From: Oceanospirillaceae bacterium
Lineage (GTDB): Bacteria; Pseudomonadota; Gammaproteobacteria; Pseudomonadales; Oceanobacteraceae
DNA: 64,000 bases
Assembly (NCBI GenBank): GCA_002724925.1
Contig: PBQA01000016.1
Coordinates: 186,001 to 250,000, forward strand
Reading direction: 5' to 3'
Below the pieces are notes generated by a model. That model searched no databases, was not told the DNA's origin, and worked only from the letters and a program-made list of their open reading frames with translations. The translations under genes were made by a program, and so were the position numbers. Shown here in pieces: positions 63,239 through 64,000 of the stretch (position 1 is its first letter; each line of letters begins with the position of its first letter).

Positions 63239-64000
63239 TCAGAACTGATCGGCGGTCATTCCCATCAGACTGTCTTTACCCGTTTCGATTTCGGCCAGCA
63301 GAGACAGTGTTTGTGGCAGAAGTTTATGCATGTAGAAAGCCGCTGTCTCTTTCTTGGCTGCATAAAAGTCGGTTTCGGTCGAACCATCGGCCAACGCCTG
63401 TTCTGCCGTCACCACCATACGACTCCAGAAATAAGCGATCGCCGTCAGAGCAAACAAACGCAGATACGGCGTTGCCGCAGAACCAGCCTGCTCGCGGTCG
63501 CTCATACCGTTTTGCATCAACCACATCGTCGCTTTCTGCAGACGGCCGGTTGCAGCTTTCAGCTCGTCACCGAACGGCACGCCGCCCTCGGTCTTGATAT
63601 AGCTGTCCAGCATAGCGAAGAAACTCTTTACTGCACGACCGCCGGCATGACCCAGTTTACGACCCACAAGGTCGAGCGCCTGAATACCGTTGGTGCCTTC
63701 ATAAATGCGGGTGATACGCGAGTCACGTACGAATTGCTCTACCGGCCAGTCCTGAGTGAACCCAGAACCGCCCATAAGCTGCAGACCATCGTTTGCGCAG
63801 AAGAAACCTTCATCGGTCAGGAATGCCTTCACGATAGGCGTTAACAGCTGCACCATGTCGTCTGCCTGCTGACGCTCTTCTTCTGTTGCCGCCTTGTGTG
63901 CGATATCAAGCTGCATCGAAGTAAAGTAAGCCAACGCCCGACCGCCCTCAATTGTTGCTTTCTGGCGCAACAGCATGCGACGTACATCCGGGTGAACAAT
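63239..64000 (-). CDS. Acyl-CoA dehydrogenase, C-terminal part (5' end beyond the window)
   Basis: LMGGSGFTQDWPVEQFVRDSRITRIYEGTNGIQALDLVGRKL; open to the window edge (IVHPDVRRMLLRQKATIEGG). Confidence 0.9.
   Translation of the reverse strand: MVHPDVRRMLLRQKATIEGGRALAYFTSMQLDIAHKAATEEERQQADDMVQLLTPIVKAFLTDEGFFCANDGLQLMGGSGFTQDWPVEQFVRDSRITRIYEGTNGIQALDLVGRKLGHAGGRAVKSFFAMLDSYIKTEGGVPFGDELKAATGRLQKATMWLMQNGMSDREQAGSAATPYLRLFALTAIAYFWSRMVVTAEQALADGSTETDFYAAKKETAAFYMHKLLPQTLSLLAEIETGKDSLMGMTADQF

Overview
The window looks like chromosomal DNA from a gammaproteobacterium, probably marine or Oceanospirillales/Pseudomonadales-like (inferred from gene content and gene order; not verified by any search). 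Most of it is core genes. In order: a BtuB-like TonB receptor (5' truncated by the window) with a lipoprotein; grxD; slt; an OYE-family flavin oxidoreductase with a membrane-anchored peroxiredoxin-like protein; 5-oxoprolinase; a c-type cytochrome; a PCu(A)C-type chaperone; lapD-lapG; aroQ-prmA-DUF3426-dusB-fis-purH-purD; a RetS-like hybrid sensor; coq7; a YqjD/YqjE-like operon with an AI-2E family permease; an A+T-richer accessory segment (about 31.7-36.2 kb) with an OLD-family ATPase/TOPRIM nuclease and two translationally coupled proteins of unknown function; ilvIH; pgeF-rluD/bamD; a cold-shock gene; an alcohol/aldehyde/acyl-CoA oxidation cluster with a divergent LysR gene; a compact operon of three photolyase/cryptochrome homologues plus DUF2256; pntB/pntAb/pntAa; mqo; an FMN-binding glutamate synthase-like protein; and a TIGR01777 epimerase next to a truncated acyl-CoA dehydrogenase. 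The items most worth a second look are: (1) the accessory island with a coupled gene pair of unknown function beside an intact OLD nuclease; (2) a RetS-like hybrid kinase whose ATP-binding motifs look degenerate while its DHp His and REC Asp are kept; (3) the triple photolyase operon with an operator-like repeat set abutting its first start codon; (4) a structured ~230-nt purH-purD spacer. No tRNA, rRNA, CRISPR, transposase or prophage genes were seen.
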